A stretch of 64,000 bases of DNA, from assembly GCF_035984655.1 (NCBI RefSeq), contig NZ_JAXCHT010000004.1, positions 62,001-126,000 on the forward strand, given 5' to 3'. Below, piece by piece: positions 17,097 through 25,365 of the stretch (position 1 is its first letter; each line of letters opens with the position of its first letter). A program made the translations under genes and the position numbers. The notes below the pieces were generated by a model. The model worked only from the letters and a program-made list of their open reading frames with translations, was not told the origin of the DNA and searched no databases. The stretch is from Actimicrobium sp035984655. GTDB taxonomy: Bacteria; Pseudomonadota; Gammaproteobacteria; Burkholderiales; Burkholderiaceae_D.

Positions 17097-17941
17097 TCGT
17101 TGTCCCGCATGAAAGCAGCGTCCGTGCCCACGACGGCACCGGATTGTTTGTTCGCGACTGGCTGGTGCCTGCGGATCAACTGACCCGCGGTGGTGTGGTG
17201 ATGATGCACGGGCTGGGCGAGCACTGCGGCCGCTACGGGCGGATCGCCCAATGGTTCAACCAGAATGGCTGGTCGGTGCGCGCCTACGACCACCGCGGCC
17301 ATGGCCGCTCGGACGGACGGCGCGGTGATGTGCCGGAACCCGGCAGTTTGATGCGTGATGCCGAGGTGGTCATCAAGGATTTTGCGGTGGCACAGTCTGC
17401 GCGTTGGGACAGTGCCCCCATCCTGTTCGGTCACAGCATGGGTGGACTGTTCGCCGCGCAATTGGCTTGTGCCAATTTGCTGCCGCTGCGCGGTTTGATT
17501 CTCTCGTCCCCCGCACTGGCGCTGACCATTAGTCCGATGCAGTCTTTGTTGTTGCGCTTGATGCGGGCAATTGCCCCGGGTGTTGGCGTGTCGAATGGGC
17601 TGCCGGAAGGGTTTCTGTCACATGACACGGCGACAGTCATCGCCTATCGAAATGATCCCCTGATCCACAGCAAGATCAGTGCGCGCTTGCTTACCGCAAT
17701 GCTCGCCGCGGTCGATTATTCGCAGCTTCGTGCTGCCGAAATTCGCTGCCCCACCCTGCTGCTGGTAGCGGGCGATGACCGCCTGGTCGATGCGCGTGGC
17801 AGCACGGCATTTTTTGATCAGCTCGACCCCGCCGAGGCCACCATGCACCTTTTTCCAGCGATGTATCACGAGATCTTCAATGAAGTCGATCGAGAGAAGG
17901 TGTATGGGAATCTGGGGCAGTGGATGTCGCGCTTCAGCTGA
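17093..17941 (+). CDS. alpha/beta hydrolase, monoacylglycerol lipase/lysophospholipase type
   Basis: 282-residue cytoplasmic serine hydrolase. Nucleophile motif GHSMGG near residue 111, acid in GDDRLVD near residue 227, His in MYHEIFNE near residue 259. HGLGEHCGRY and DHRGHGRSDG are typical of the PldB/monoglyceride lipase family (Hydrolase_4). GTG start at 17093 overlapping the DUF1840 stop. Likely substrates are monoacylglycerols or lysophospholipids. The 3' end overlaps the convergent GNAT gene by 8 bp. Confidence 0.9.
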   Translation: MIVVPHESSVRAHDGTGLFVRDWLVPADQLTRGGVVMMHGLGEHCGRYGRIAQWFNQNGWSVRAYDHRGHGRSDGRRGDVPEPGSLMRDAEVVIKDFAVAQSARWDSAPILFGHSMGGLFAAQLACANLLPLRGLILSSPALALTISPMQSLLLRLMRAIAPGVGVSNGLPEGFLSHDTATVIAYRNDPLIHSKISARLLTAMLAAVDYSQLRAAEIRCPTLLLVAGDDRLVDARGSTAFFDQLDPAEATMHLFPAMYHEIFNEVDREKVYGNLGQWMSRFS

Positions 17942-18410
17942 TCTCCTTTGTCATGATGTGTGATTGCAAGGCATAACCGACGCGACGGTAAAATTCCATC
18001 GCGTCGTTATTTTTGTCAAATACTTCAAGCCGAATTTCGTCGGCGCCAGCAGATTGGGCCCACTCTTCGGTCGCAGTCATCAACAATTTTCCAATCCCCT
18101 TGTGCTTCATTGTCTCCGTCACGACAAGCGTATTGACGTGGCACAGAACCCGTGGTTTCAGGAACGTGATGCCGTTTTGCGGAAATAATTCAGCGCTGAT
18201 AAATCCAACCAGCTCCTCGCCATGATGTGCCACCAGCATCACTCCGTTCGTCATTTCGATACAGGATCTCCAAAGGGCACGGTCGCGTTCGATGCCTGGC
18301 GGTGCGGCAAATACGTGGGGGCTGTGCGCGTGATGTTGGCGCGCGATTTCCTCGGCCAGCACAGATATTTCGGAATGATCCGATGCGATTGCCTTGCGAA
18401 TGTGGATCAT
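17934..18410 (-). CDS. GNAT-family N-acetyltransferase
   Basis: 158-residue acyl-CoA-dependent acetyltransferase. Motif A is seen as CHVNTLVVTETMKHKGIGKLL and the C-terminal NDAMEFYRRVGY is typical GNAT. Start chosen at 18410 (MIHIRKAIASD), with GGGAGAA 8 bp upstream; ATG at 18425 and a much longer frame are less likely. Acceptor unknown. Divergent from the ClpP-like gene across 187 bp that should hold both promoters. Confidence 0.87.
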   Translation of the reverse strand: MIHIRKAIASDHSEISVLAEEIARQHHAHSPHVFAAPPGIERDRALWRSCIEMTNGVMLVAHHGEELVGFISAELFPQNGITFLKPRVLCHVNTLVVTETMKHKGIGKLLMTATEEWAQSAGADEIRLEVFDKNNDAMEFYRRVGYALQSHIMTKEIS

Positions 18411-18597
18411 TTCGGCTTCTCCCATGCGTGGCCTGTCCCGAGGATAAGGATACTGCAGCGACCTGTGATTTTGAGAGCTGTGGACGACTTGGTTGCTGGC
18501 TCGCAACGCAAAAAATCCGCAGCATTTTCCCCCGTTCGGCATATTCTGTTTCTCTGCTTGCGCGGATTATGGACCGTTGAAAAGGGGGTTTTTTTCT

Positions 18598-19158
18598 GTG
18601 AATACGCTACCAATTTCCAGCTTGAACGAGGGTTATTTCACACTTGCAGGCGACGTCAATAGTGACATGGTGCGTCGGGTCTTCGCCGCAGTCAGCGATA
18701 TGACCGCCAATGGCACGCGCACCGCCCATATTTTGCTGCAGTCGAATGGTGGATATGTCAGTGATGGGCTCTGCCTGTACAACATGCTTCGACATGCGCC
18801 AGTGGATATCATCATGTACAACTGCGGCGCAGTGGCATCGATTGCCGTGACCCTGTTCCTGTCGGGAAAGTACCGGATTGCCAGCCATACGGCGCGGTTC
18901 ATGCTGCACAAATCTCACGCGACTGCGCCGTCCGGCGCGCGCCCCGATGCCCTGAAAATTATTGCAGACGGGCTGATGGCTGATGACCGCCGTACCGAAG
19001 AAGTCCTGCGCAACCACGTCCAGTTGCCGCAGGCGATGTGGGATGTGCACGCCTATTCCGATTTGCATCTGGCGGCGCCGGATGCGCTGGATGTCGGGTT
19101 GGTTCACCGAATCGGTGACTTTGCGCCCCCGCCGGGGGGATTGTTGCTCAACATCTGA
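18598..19158 (+). CDS. ClpP/crotonase-fold protease-like protein (SDH family)
   Basis: 186-residue protein with the ClpP fold: ILLQSNGGYVSDGLCLYNML corresponds to the ClpP substrate strand, NCGAVASIAVTLFLSGKYRIA holds the putative nucleophile Ser and FMLHKSHA the His. There is no signal peptide or membrane anchor. GTG start at 18598, preceded by AAGGGGG; the longer frame to 18493 begins in non-coding-like DNA. Closest in layout to the 'ATP-dependent Clp protease proteolytic subunit-related' small proteases of unknown substrate rather than housekeeping ClpP, which is encoded with clpX elsewhere as a rule. Confidence 0.8.
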   Translation: MNTLPISSLNEGYFTLAGDVNSDMVRRVFAAVSDMTANGTRTAHILLQSNGGYVSDGLCLYNMLRHAPVDIIMYNCGAVASIAVTLFLSGKYRIASHTARFMLHKSHATAPSGARPDALKIIADGLMADDRRTEEVLRNHVQLPQAMWDVHAYSDLHLAAPDALDVGLVHRIGDFAPPPGGLLLNI

Positions 19159-19160
19159 AA

Positions 19161-19463
19161 TTAGTGGCCGTTTTCGCGCTCCGCATGTGCCGCAGCATCG
19201 ATCAGTTGTGCGGCCAGTGCGCGCGCTTCAAGAATGGACAGCTCCCGGCATTTCTCCCCGTTCCATATTCGCACGATTGCCGGATCCTCCGGTGCCGTGG
19301 TTCGTTGTGTCGCGCGTATCGCCGGGCGCAGCGCCCCGCGGTTGCGTACGTCGACCATCGGACCAAAACGCGTCGCCACCGGCCGACGGTTTGCCAGTTC
19401 TCCGCTGGGGTGCGCGGTCTGGGCATCAAGTTCGGGTAGGGCATCGCAGTACGCGGATTTCAT
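19161..19463 (-). CDS. small protein of unknown function under a LexA box
   Basis: 100-residue protein, Arg/Ala-rich, no membrane segment or recognised domain. The middle has a basic stretch (RNRGALRPAIRATQR) and the end an amphipathic helix (SILEARALAAQLIDAAAHAE). Start at 19463 supported by AGAGG 7 bp upstream; the open frame reaches 19526 but would then run through the LexA operator. The gene ends 2 bp from the convergent ClpP-like gene. The operator makes SOS induction likely; the role is unknown. Confidence 0.65.
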   Translation of the reverse strand: MKSAYCDALPELDAQTAHPSGELANRRPVATRFGPMVDVRNRGALRPAIRATQRTTAPEDPAIVRIWNGEKCRELSILEARALAAQLIDAAAHAERENGH

Positions 19464-19484
19464 CGGCAGCCTCTCGTTAATAAA

Positions 19485-19500
19485 CTGTACGGATGAACAG
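19485..19500 (-). promoter_or_regulatory. LexA operator (SOS box)
   Basis: CTGT-ACGGATGA-ACAG is a full CTGT-N8-ACAG LexA dyad, flanked by AA on the left and TA on the right as in strong boxes. It ends 21 bp upstream of the start codon of the small minus-strand gene, with a TTGACG (-35-like) at 19521-19526 on the minus strand just beyond it. Confidence 0.8.
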
Positions 19501-19597
19501 TACTTTAACAGATGGCGGTGCGTCAACAGGGATTATCGATGCTCGCCGATAGCCCTGTGGCCGGTGCGGAAATCGCAATCATATGCTGCAGATGCAT

Positions 19598-19624
19598 AAA
19601 AAAAGCCCGCTCAGGGAGCGGGCT
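19598..19624 (-). terminator. rho-independent terminator of candidate sRNA
   Basis: Nine-bp stem AGCCCGCTC (19604-19612) with GAGCGGGCT (19616-19624), 3-nt loop, then a run of U on the minus strand (19598-19604). No protein-coding gene precedes it on that strand. Confidence 0.85.
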
Positions 19625-19664
19625 GAAATCCATACTCTTGGAGGAGATATGGAGGAGACAACCA
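19598..19664 (-). ncRNA. candidate small RNA with two anti-Shine-Dalgarno motifs
   Basis: Read on the minus strand, about 67 nt: a promoter-like pair (TTGTGG at 19698-19693, 16 bp, TATGCT at 19676-19671), then two CTCCTCC motifs (19657-19651 and 19646-19640), then the terminator. CUCCUCC is complementary to ribosome-binding sites, the hallmark of several trans-acting sRNAs. A perfect dyad TGGTGC-N3-GCACCA (19681-19695) overlaps the promoter. No homologue is claimed; ends are inferred. Confidence 0.55.
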
Positions 19665-19680
19665 AAGGGTAGCATATATT

Positions 19681-19695
19681 TGGTGCAGCGCACCA
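19681..19695. promoter_or_regulatory. perfect 6+3+6 dyad overlapping the sRNA promoter
   Basis: TGGTGC-AGC-GCACCA. It sits between and over the -35/-10 elements proposed for the minus-strand sRNA, where an operator would act. The regulator is unknown. Confidence 0.45.
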
Positions 19696-19715
19696 CAAAT
19701 ACCTCGAATTGTCAC

Positions 19716-19743
19716 ATTCCTGTTGCACTTAGTTAACAGGAAT
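19716..19743. repeat. perfect 9-bp inverted repeat with 10-bp spacer
   Basis: ATTCCTGTT (19716-19724) and AACAGGAAT (19735-19743). It lies in the 460-bp gap between the LexA-linked gene and the TRAP binding protein, about 180 bp upstream of the latter. It may be an operator; the rest of the gap (19744-19923) shows nothing else I can name. Confidence 0.5.
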
Positions 19744-19923
19744 AGTACTCACAGGAAAAATTCGACGGAAGCACCGACACTTCCTCTGCATATACTGAAA
19801 GTAGATATACAGTATTGCGTATTGGTGTCATGAGTGCGGTGCCAGGTCGCGTTCGCGCCAGCCACTGGCCCATTGAGGGCAAATGACCAATCTTCCCAAT
19901 AATGACTTTGCAAGGGGCCAGCC

Positions 19924-20925
19924 ATGCCTCCAAACGTTGTGCGCAAATTCCTCGCCGGTCTCGTGCATTTATTGCTGTTGCTGGTCTCGGGGCAGGCTGC
20001 CTGTGCGACCGAAATTCGCTTGGCCAGCGCCTACAGCGCCACGAACTTTCATACGAGGAATTTGCAGTTGTTTGCCGAGGATGTTGCAAGGGCTAGCAAT
20101 CAGGCCGTGCAATTGAAGATTTTTCCGAACGGCAGCCTGCATGCCCCGGGTGAAATCTTCGCCGCAGTGCGGGAAGGCAAGGTGCAGGCCGGCGAAGTCA
20201 TCATGTCGAGTTTGTCGAAGCAACATCCCCTGTTTGGATTGGATGCACTGCCCTTCATCGTCTCCGGCTATGGCGACGCCCGCCGCATGTGGGAGGTGTC
20301 ACGCGCAGAGATTGAGAAAATCATGGTCGCGCAGGGGTTGCAGCTGCTTTATGCGGCGCCGTGGCCGCCGCAAAATCTGTATTCGGTCAAGGCGCTCGGA
20401 ACCCAGTTCGATTTCAAGTCCGCGCGCATGCGTGTCTACAATCCGGCCACCAGACGGATTGCCGAACTATCCGGAGCCATACCCGTGACAGTCGAGTCGA
20501 ATGATCTCGAACGGGCCATCGCTTCACGCAGCCTCGATCTCATGATCACGTCTGGCGCCACCGGCGTCGATGCCAATGCCTGGACCGGATTGGGCCATTA
20601 CTATCAGGCCAATGCCTGGATCCCAAAAAACGTCGTATTCATGAACGCCGCGGTATTCAATCAGCTCGACACGCAGGTCCGCAAGATGATTCTGGACGCC
20701 GCGCACGCGGCCGAAGGCCGCGGCTGGACCATGAGTGAACAAAGCAATCAGATCGCCGAACAGCAGCTTGCGCGCAACAACGTCAAGGTCGCACCGATCG
20801 ACCCCTACATGCGGATCTATCTCGATCGCCTGGGCGAGAGGCTGACCCGGGAGTGGATGCGTCAGGCTGGCAAGGAGTCCTCCCAAATATTGCTCCAGTA
20901 CATTATTGAGCGATCCGGGCGATAG
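19924..20925 (+). CDS. orphan TRAP transporter substrate-binding protein (DctP family)
   Basis: 333-residue periplasmic protein with signal peptide (LVHLLLLLVSGQAACA). DctP features: EIRLASAYSATNFHTRNLQLFAEDV, KIFPNGSLHAPGEIFAAVREGKVQ, and RMRVYNPATRRIAELSGAIPV including the Arg that holds the ligand carboxylate. TRAP systems import organic acids, but neither dctQ nor dctM flanks this gene, so it either serves a distant permease or has a sensory role. It is preceded by AAGGGGCC and followed by rsmB after 147 bp. Confidence 0.87.
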   Translation: MPPNVVRKFLAGLVHLLLLLVSGQAACATEIRLASAYSATNFHTRNLQLFAEDVARASNQAVQLKIFPNGSLHAPGEIFAAVREGKVQAGEVIMSSLSKQHPLFGLDALPFIVSGYGDARRMWEVSRAEIEKIMVAQGLQLLYAAPWPPQNLYSVKALGTQFDFKSARMRVYNPATRRIAELSGAIPVTVESNDLERAIASRSLDLMITSGATGVDANAWTGLGHYYQANAWIPKNVVFMNAAVFNQLDTQVRKMILDAAHAAEGRGWTMSEQSNQIAEQQLARNNVKVAPIDPYMRIYLDRLGERLTREWMRQAGKESSQILLQYIIERSGR

Positions 20926-21026
20926 CACCCGGCCGGATTAAATTCAGGAAACCGCTCGGATCGCGCGCGCAAGGTGGCGCACCCCGCTACAATCACCGTT
21001 TTCGCAAAACGCGATTGGCAGCCACC

Positions 21027-21071
21027 ATGATGAGCACTCCAGAATTTCCCCTTGTCGCGGCGCCGCGCTGA
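21027..21071 (+). CDS. 14-codon leader-type ORF before rsmB
   Basis: ATG-initiated frame encoding MMSTPEFPLVAAPR and stopping one base before the rsmB start at 21073. It could couple translation into rsmB or be a remnant of a deleted upstream gene. No strong ribosome site is visible. Low certainty that it is translated. Confidence 0.25.
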   Translation: MMSTPEFPLVAAPR

Positions 21072-21072
21072 G

Positions 21073-22386
21073 ATGGCCCGCACCGATCTGAAACCGGATT
21101 CACTGGCATTCACGCTGCGCAGCGCCGCACACGCAGTCGCGCTGGTTCGAAGCGGCACCGCCTTGCCCAAGGCATTAACGCGCGTTCAAGGCTATGCAGA
21201 AACGCTGCCACAGGCGCGCGGCGCGATCCAGGATGTCGCCTATCGGACCATGCGCGGCCTCGGCCGGGCCGAAGTGCTGCTTGGACTTTTGACCACCCGC
21301 GCACCGGAGCCGGCGGCATTGCACGGATTGCTGTGTTGTGCGCTGACGCTGATTGACCGTGATGCTGACGAAGTCAACGCGCCGTACGAGATATTTACGG
21401 TTGTCAATCAGGCGGTGGAGGCCGCCAGCGCCGACCCTGCCATGGCGCATGCGAAAGGCATGGTCAATGCAGTGCTGCGCCGCTTCTTGCGTGAGCGCCC
21501 GCAACTGGTGGCGATTGCGCTGCGTCAGCCGAGTGCCGAATGGAACTACCCCGACTGGTGGATCGAGTCGATGCGAAGCGCTTACCCGCAGGACTGGCAA
21601 GCCATACTGCGTGCCGGGAATGTCATCCCGCCCCTTATTTTGCGCGTCAATCATCGCCGCACCACCCCGACCGACTATCTGGCGCTATTAGCTTCACAGC
21701 AAATTGATGCGCACCAGGTTGGTCCGGATGCGATCCGACTTGAGCGAGCGGTGCCCGTCCTGCAAATCCCGGGTTTCGCCGAGGGTCTCGTCTCGGTGCA
21801 GGACGCCGCAGCACAGTTGGCCGCGCCATTGCTCGATGCCCACGATGGCATGCGGGTGCTGGATGCCTGCGCGGCGCCCGGTGGCAAGACCGGTCATTTG
21901 CTGGAGCGCGCCGACCTGATGCTGACGGCGCTCGATTCCGATCCGCGGCGGCTCAAGCGCCTCGAAGAAAATCTGCAGCGCCTGAACCTGTCTGCCACAC
22001 TGGTGGCGGGCGACGCCAGCAATACGGATTGGTGGGATGGCCAGCTGTATGACCGGATTCTGGCCGATGTTCCATGCACCGCGTCCGGTATCTTGCGGCG
22101 GCATCCGGACATTCGCTGGCTGCGCCGCAAGGCCGACACTGGTCAACTAGCAACATTATCGGCCCGGATTCTTGACAATCTTTGGCGACTGCTCAAGCCG
22201 AATGGTAAATTGCTGTTCGTGACATGTTCACTGTGGCCGCAGGAATCGGAAGCGCAGGCCGCAGCCTTCGCCATGCGCAACAAGGCTGAACGACTGACCG
22301 CTCCTGGCCAGCTGATGCCAACAGCAACGACTGACGACGATCACGATGGCTTGTTTTACGCACTGTTCAGGAAACCGGAAGACTGA
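21073..22386 (+). CDS. rsmB: 16S rRNA (cytosine(967)-C(5))-methyltransferase RsmB
   Basis: 437-residue NOL1/NOP2/Sun enzyme. N-terminal NusB-like RNA-binding domain (residues about 10-150), then SAM motif ACAAPGGKTGHLLE, and the two active Cys in DVPCTASGILRRHPD (base release) and FVTCSLWPQE (nucleophile). Start at 21073 (MARTDLKPD); an upstream in-frame start at 21052 adds 7 residues. Heads the rsmB-DUF4390-ntrY-ntrX run; its stop overlaps the next ATG (TGATG). Confidence 0.95.
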   Translation: MARTDLKPDSLAFTLRSAAHAVALVRSGTALPKALTRVQGYAETLPQARGAIQDVAYRTMRGLGRAEVLLGLLTTRAPEPAALHGLLCCALTLIDRDADEVNAPYEIFTVVNQAVEAASADPAMAHAKGMVNAVLRRFLRERPQLVAIALRQPSAEWNYPDWWIESMRSAYPQDWQAILRAGNVIPPLILRVNHRRTTPTDYLALLASQQIDAHQVGPDAIRLERAVPVLQIPGFAEGLVSVQDAAAQLAAPLLDAHDGMRVLDACAAPGGKTGHLLERADLMLTALDSDPRRLKRLEENLQRLNLSATLVAGDASNTDWWDGQLYDRILADVPCTASGILRRHPDIRWLRRKADTGQLATLSARILDNLWRLLKPNGKLLFVTCSLWPQESEAQAAAFAMRNKAERLTAPGQLMPTATTDDDHDGLFYALFRKPED

Positions 22387-22979
22387 TGCGCGGCCATGAC
22401 GTGCGGCTACAGCAATGGGTTGTCAGCATGCTGCTGCGCGGCTGGATACTGGCAGTGCTGTTGGTGTTTGCACCGCTGTCGCACGCCGCCGAAGGTGTCG
22501 ACGTGGTGCAGGCCCACCTCGAAAACAGTGACGACGGCGTCAAGTTGTCCGCCACTTTTGCCTTCGAACTGAACCGCGGCCTGGAAGACGCCATCACCCA
22601 CGGCGTGCCACTCTATTTCACCACCGAGGTCGAACTCACCCGCCCGCGCTGGTACTGGTTCGACGAGCAATCCCTGACTGAATCGCAAACCATCCGACTG
22701 TCCTACAACGTCCTCACGCGCCAGTATCATGCGGCGATTCTGGGGCGTCTGCAGCAGAGCTTCAGCTCTCTGGACGACGCCTTGTCCCTGATCCGACGCC
22801 CGAGTCGCTGGCTGATTGCGGATAAATCCGCACTCAAGCCAGGGGCCGTATATACCGTTGCGGTGCGGATGCGGCTGGACGTTGCGCAACTGCCGAAACC
22901 GTTCCAGGTCAATGCCATCAACAACGCTGACTGGCGCTTGTCGTCCGACTGGAAGATCTTTTCCTACAAGGCAGAATAG
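22386..22979 (+). CDS. DUF4390 domain protein
   Basis: 197-residue exported protein: signal peptide around residues 15-36 (LLRGWILAVLLVFAPLSHAAE), then a mostly beta domain with PRWYWFDEQSL and SYNVLTRQYH, as in DUF4390. The family always sits just before ntrY in betaproteobacteria, which suggests a periplasmic partner of that kinase, though no function is proven. Start overlaps rsmB stop. Confidence 0.88.
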   Translation: MRGHDVRLQQWVVSMLLRGWILAVLLVFAPLSHAAEGVDVVQAHLENSDDGVKLSATFAFELNRGLEDAITHGVPLYFTTEVELTRPRWYWFDEQSLTESQTIRLSYNVLTRQYHAAILGRLQQSFSSLDDALSLIRRPSRWLIADKSALKPGAVYTVAVRMRLDVAQLPKPFQVNAINNADWRLSSDWKIFSYKAE

Positions 22980-22981
22980 CA

Positions 22982-25276
22982 GTGCAGCGCACGCTTCGGT
23001 ATGCCCTTGTAGTCGGCGGCGCCATTGTCGCAATCCTGCTGTTCCTGCTGGCGTCCGCGTCCGATAATTCGGCTACGTTCGACCGTCACTATCCCTGGCT
23101 GCTGGGCTTGAACGTGTTGGTCACGGTCGCGCTGCTGGGTTTGGTCACGCTGCTGCTGGCACGCCTGTATGCGCGCTACAAGCGCGGCATGTTCGGGTCG
23201 CGGCTGATGGCCCGGTTGGTGCTGCTGTTTGCCGTGATCGGCATTCTGCCCGGGGTGGTCATTTACACCGTGTCGGTGCAGTTCGTGTCCCGTTCGATTG
23301 AGTCATGGTTCGACGTGCGGGTCGAAGCCGCGCTTGAATCAGGCCTCAATCTCGGCCGCGCTGCGCTGGACGCGTCGCTGGCCGATCTGGGTGCCAAAGC
23401 GCATAGCCTTGCGCTCGAACTGTCGGACCTGCCTGACAGCGGTCAGATCAAGCAACTGGCGCGCTGGCGCGAACAGGGCGCCATGCAGGAAGCCATCATT
23501 GTGACCGCAGGCGGACGCGTGGTGGGCACCGACGGCGGCGATCTGAAAATACTGGTGCCGGACCTGCCAACGGCGGCGATGCTGCGACAGGCCAGGTTGT
23601 CGCGCGGCTATGCGGGAATGGAGGGCCAGCCCGTCCAGCCGACTCCTGACGCCGCCGCCGTAAAAACCACGCCCCCGGCGGAAGATGCGATCAACAATCT
23701 GCGCTTGCGCGTGGTCGTCATGATTCCCGCGAGCGGAAGCGCGCTGTCGTTGCAGTCGGAAACCCGCTACCTGCAATTGATGCAGAACGTGCCCGACACC
23801 CTGGCCACCAACGCCGAAGCGCTGCGCATGGCGTACAGCGAGTATCAGGAACGTTCGCTGGGTCGTTCAGGCCTGCGCAAAATCTACATCGTCACCCTGA
23901 CCCTCACCTTGTTGCTGGCAATTTTTGCCGCCATCGTCAGTGCCTTCCTGATTGCATCCGATCTGGCCGAGCCGTTGCTGCTGCTCGCCGAGGGCACCAA
24001 GGCGGTCGCCGAGGGTGATCTCTCGCCGCGGCCGATCGTCGCGACCTCCGACGAGCTCGGCACCTTGACGCAGTCGTTCAACACCATGACCCGGCAGCTG
24101 TTCGATGCGCGCGCGGCAGTCGAAATCAACCGCACCGAACTGGAGAACGCCAAGGCCTATCTGGAATCAGTACTGGCCAATATGTCGGCCGGGGTGATGG
24201 TGCTGGACGATGAATTCCGGCTGGTCACGTGCAATGAATCGGTCGAACGCATTTTGCAGCACGAGGTCGAACCGTTCCTGAACCAGCCGCTGTCGGAGAT
24301 CGACGGACTCGCGCCGTTTGCCGATGCAATCCGCAATGCGTTTTCGGCCCAAAGCGCGCAGTCGGCCGGCGGCGATCGTGGCGACGCCAGTTTGCATTGG
24401 CAGCAACAGATCGAAGTGCCGCGGCGCGGCGCCGATGCCGCGCGCGACGATGACATCATTTTGCTGGCGCGCGGTTCACGTTTGCCGGTCGCGCGTGGCA
24501 CCGGCTATGTCGTGGTGTTCGATAACATCTCGGAAGTGATTTCGGCGCAGCGTTCGATCGCCTGGGGTGAAGTGGCGCGGCGACTGGCGCACGAAATCAA
24601 GAACCCGCTGACGCCAATCCAGTTGTCGGCCGAGCGTTTGCAGATGAAACTCGGCGACAAGCTGCTGCCGCAGGATGCGGCCATGCTGAGCAAGAGCACC
24701 ACGACGATCGTCAATCAGGTGACGGCGATGAAGCGCATGGTCGACGACTTCCGCGATTATGCAAAAACGCCACCGGCGGTGCTGTCACTGCTGAACCTCA
24801 ATGCACTGGTCGCAGAGGTGTTGCATCTCTACACCGGCGGCGATGAGCGCGACATTATTCATGCGGTGCTGGCAGAGGACTTGCCGCTGGTGATGGGCGA
24901 CGCGACCCAGATGCGGCAGGTAATTCATAACTTGCTGCAAAATGCGCAGGATGCCGTCGCTGATCGTCACCCGGACCTCGCCGAGGCGCGCATTGATGTC
25001 CTGACCGAGACGGTGCACTATCAAAATGCGGCTGGTGAAACGCGTACTGCCGTGCGGCTTGCAATCAGCGATAACGGCGCCGGATTTGCAGCAAAAATCC
25101 TCAAGCGCGCCTTCGAGCCCTATGTCACGTCCAAGCCGCGCGGAACCGGACTTGGGTTGGCCATGGTGAAGAAAATCATCGATGAGCACGGCGGCCGCAT
25201 CGATATTTACAATCGTAGCGACGGGAACGGTGCCAAAGTACTAATTTTGCTGTTAAAGTTAGCGCCGGACAGGTAA
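22982..25276 (+). CDS. ntrY: NtrY-type transmembrane sensor histidine kinase
   Basis: 764 residues, GTG start 2 bp after the DUF4390 stop. Two N-terminal membrane helices (residues about 8-50), a third around 75-100, a periplasmic sensor region, another helix near 300-325, HAMP (325-375), PAS (about 385-500), HisKA with GEVARRLAHEIKNPLTPIQL and HATPase with DNGAGF and GTGLGLAMVKKIIDEHGG. NtrY senses nitrogen or redox status at the inner membrane and phosphorylates NtrX, the next gene but for 89 bp. Confidence 0.94.
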   Translation: MQRTLRYALVVGGAIVAILLFLLASASDNSATFDRHYPWLLGLNVLVTVALLGLVTLLLARLYARYKRGMFGSRLMARLVLLFAVIGILPGVVIYTVSVQFVSRSIESWFDVRVEAALESGLNLGRAALDASLADLGAKAHSLALELSDLPDSGQIKQLARWREQGAMQEAIIVTAGGRVVGTDGGDLKILVPDLPTAAMLRQARLSRGYAGMEGQPVQPTPDAAAVKTTPPAEDAINNLRLRVVVMIPASGSALSLQSETRYLQLMQNVPDTLATNAEALRMAYSEYQERSLGRSGLRKIYIVTLTLTLLLAIFAAIVSAFLIASDLAEPLLLLAEGTKAVAEGDLSPRPIVATSDELGTLTQSFNTMTRQLFDARAAVEINRTELENAKAYLESVLANMSAGVMVLDDEFRLVTCNESVERILQHEVEPFLNQPLSEIDGLAPFADAIRNAFSAQSAQSAGGDRGDASLHWQQQIEVPRRGADAARDDDIILLARGSRLPVARGTGYVVVFDNISEVISAQRSIAWGEVARRLAHEIKNPLTPIQLSAERLQMKLGDKLLPQDAAMLSKSTTTIVNQVTAMKRMVDDFRDYAKTPPAVLSLLNLNALVAEVLHLYTGGDERDIIHAVLAEDLPLVMGDATQMRQVIHNLLQNAQDAVADRHPDLAEARIDVLTETVHYQNAAGETRTAVRLAISDNGAGFAAKILKRAFEPYVTSKPRGTGLGLAMVKKIIDEHGGRIDIYNRSDGNGAKVLILLLKLAPDR

Positions 25277-25365
25277 CCGATAGTCGCTGACGAGCGGGCG
25301 GAGCGGTATGAACGCATCGGCAAACGTGGTTTTGGAAAACCAATGGAAAAAAGAGAGGCCGGCAC

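Noticed and set aside
19649..19672. Plus-strand mini-ORF METTKG preceded by GGAGGAG
   Set aside because: Spacing of 2 nt is too short for initiation, and the same bases are better explained as anti-SD motifs of a minus-strand RNA.
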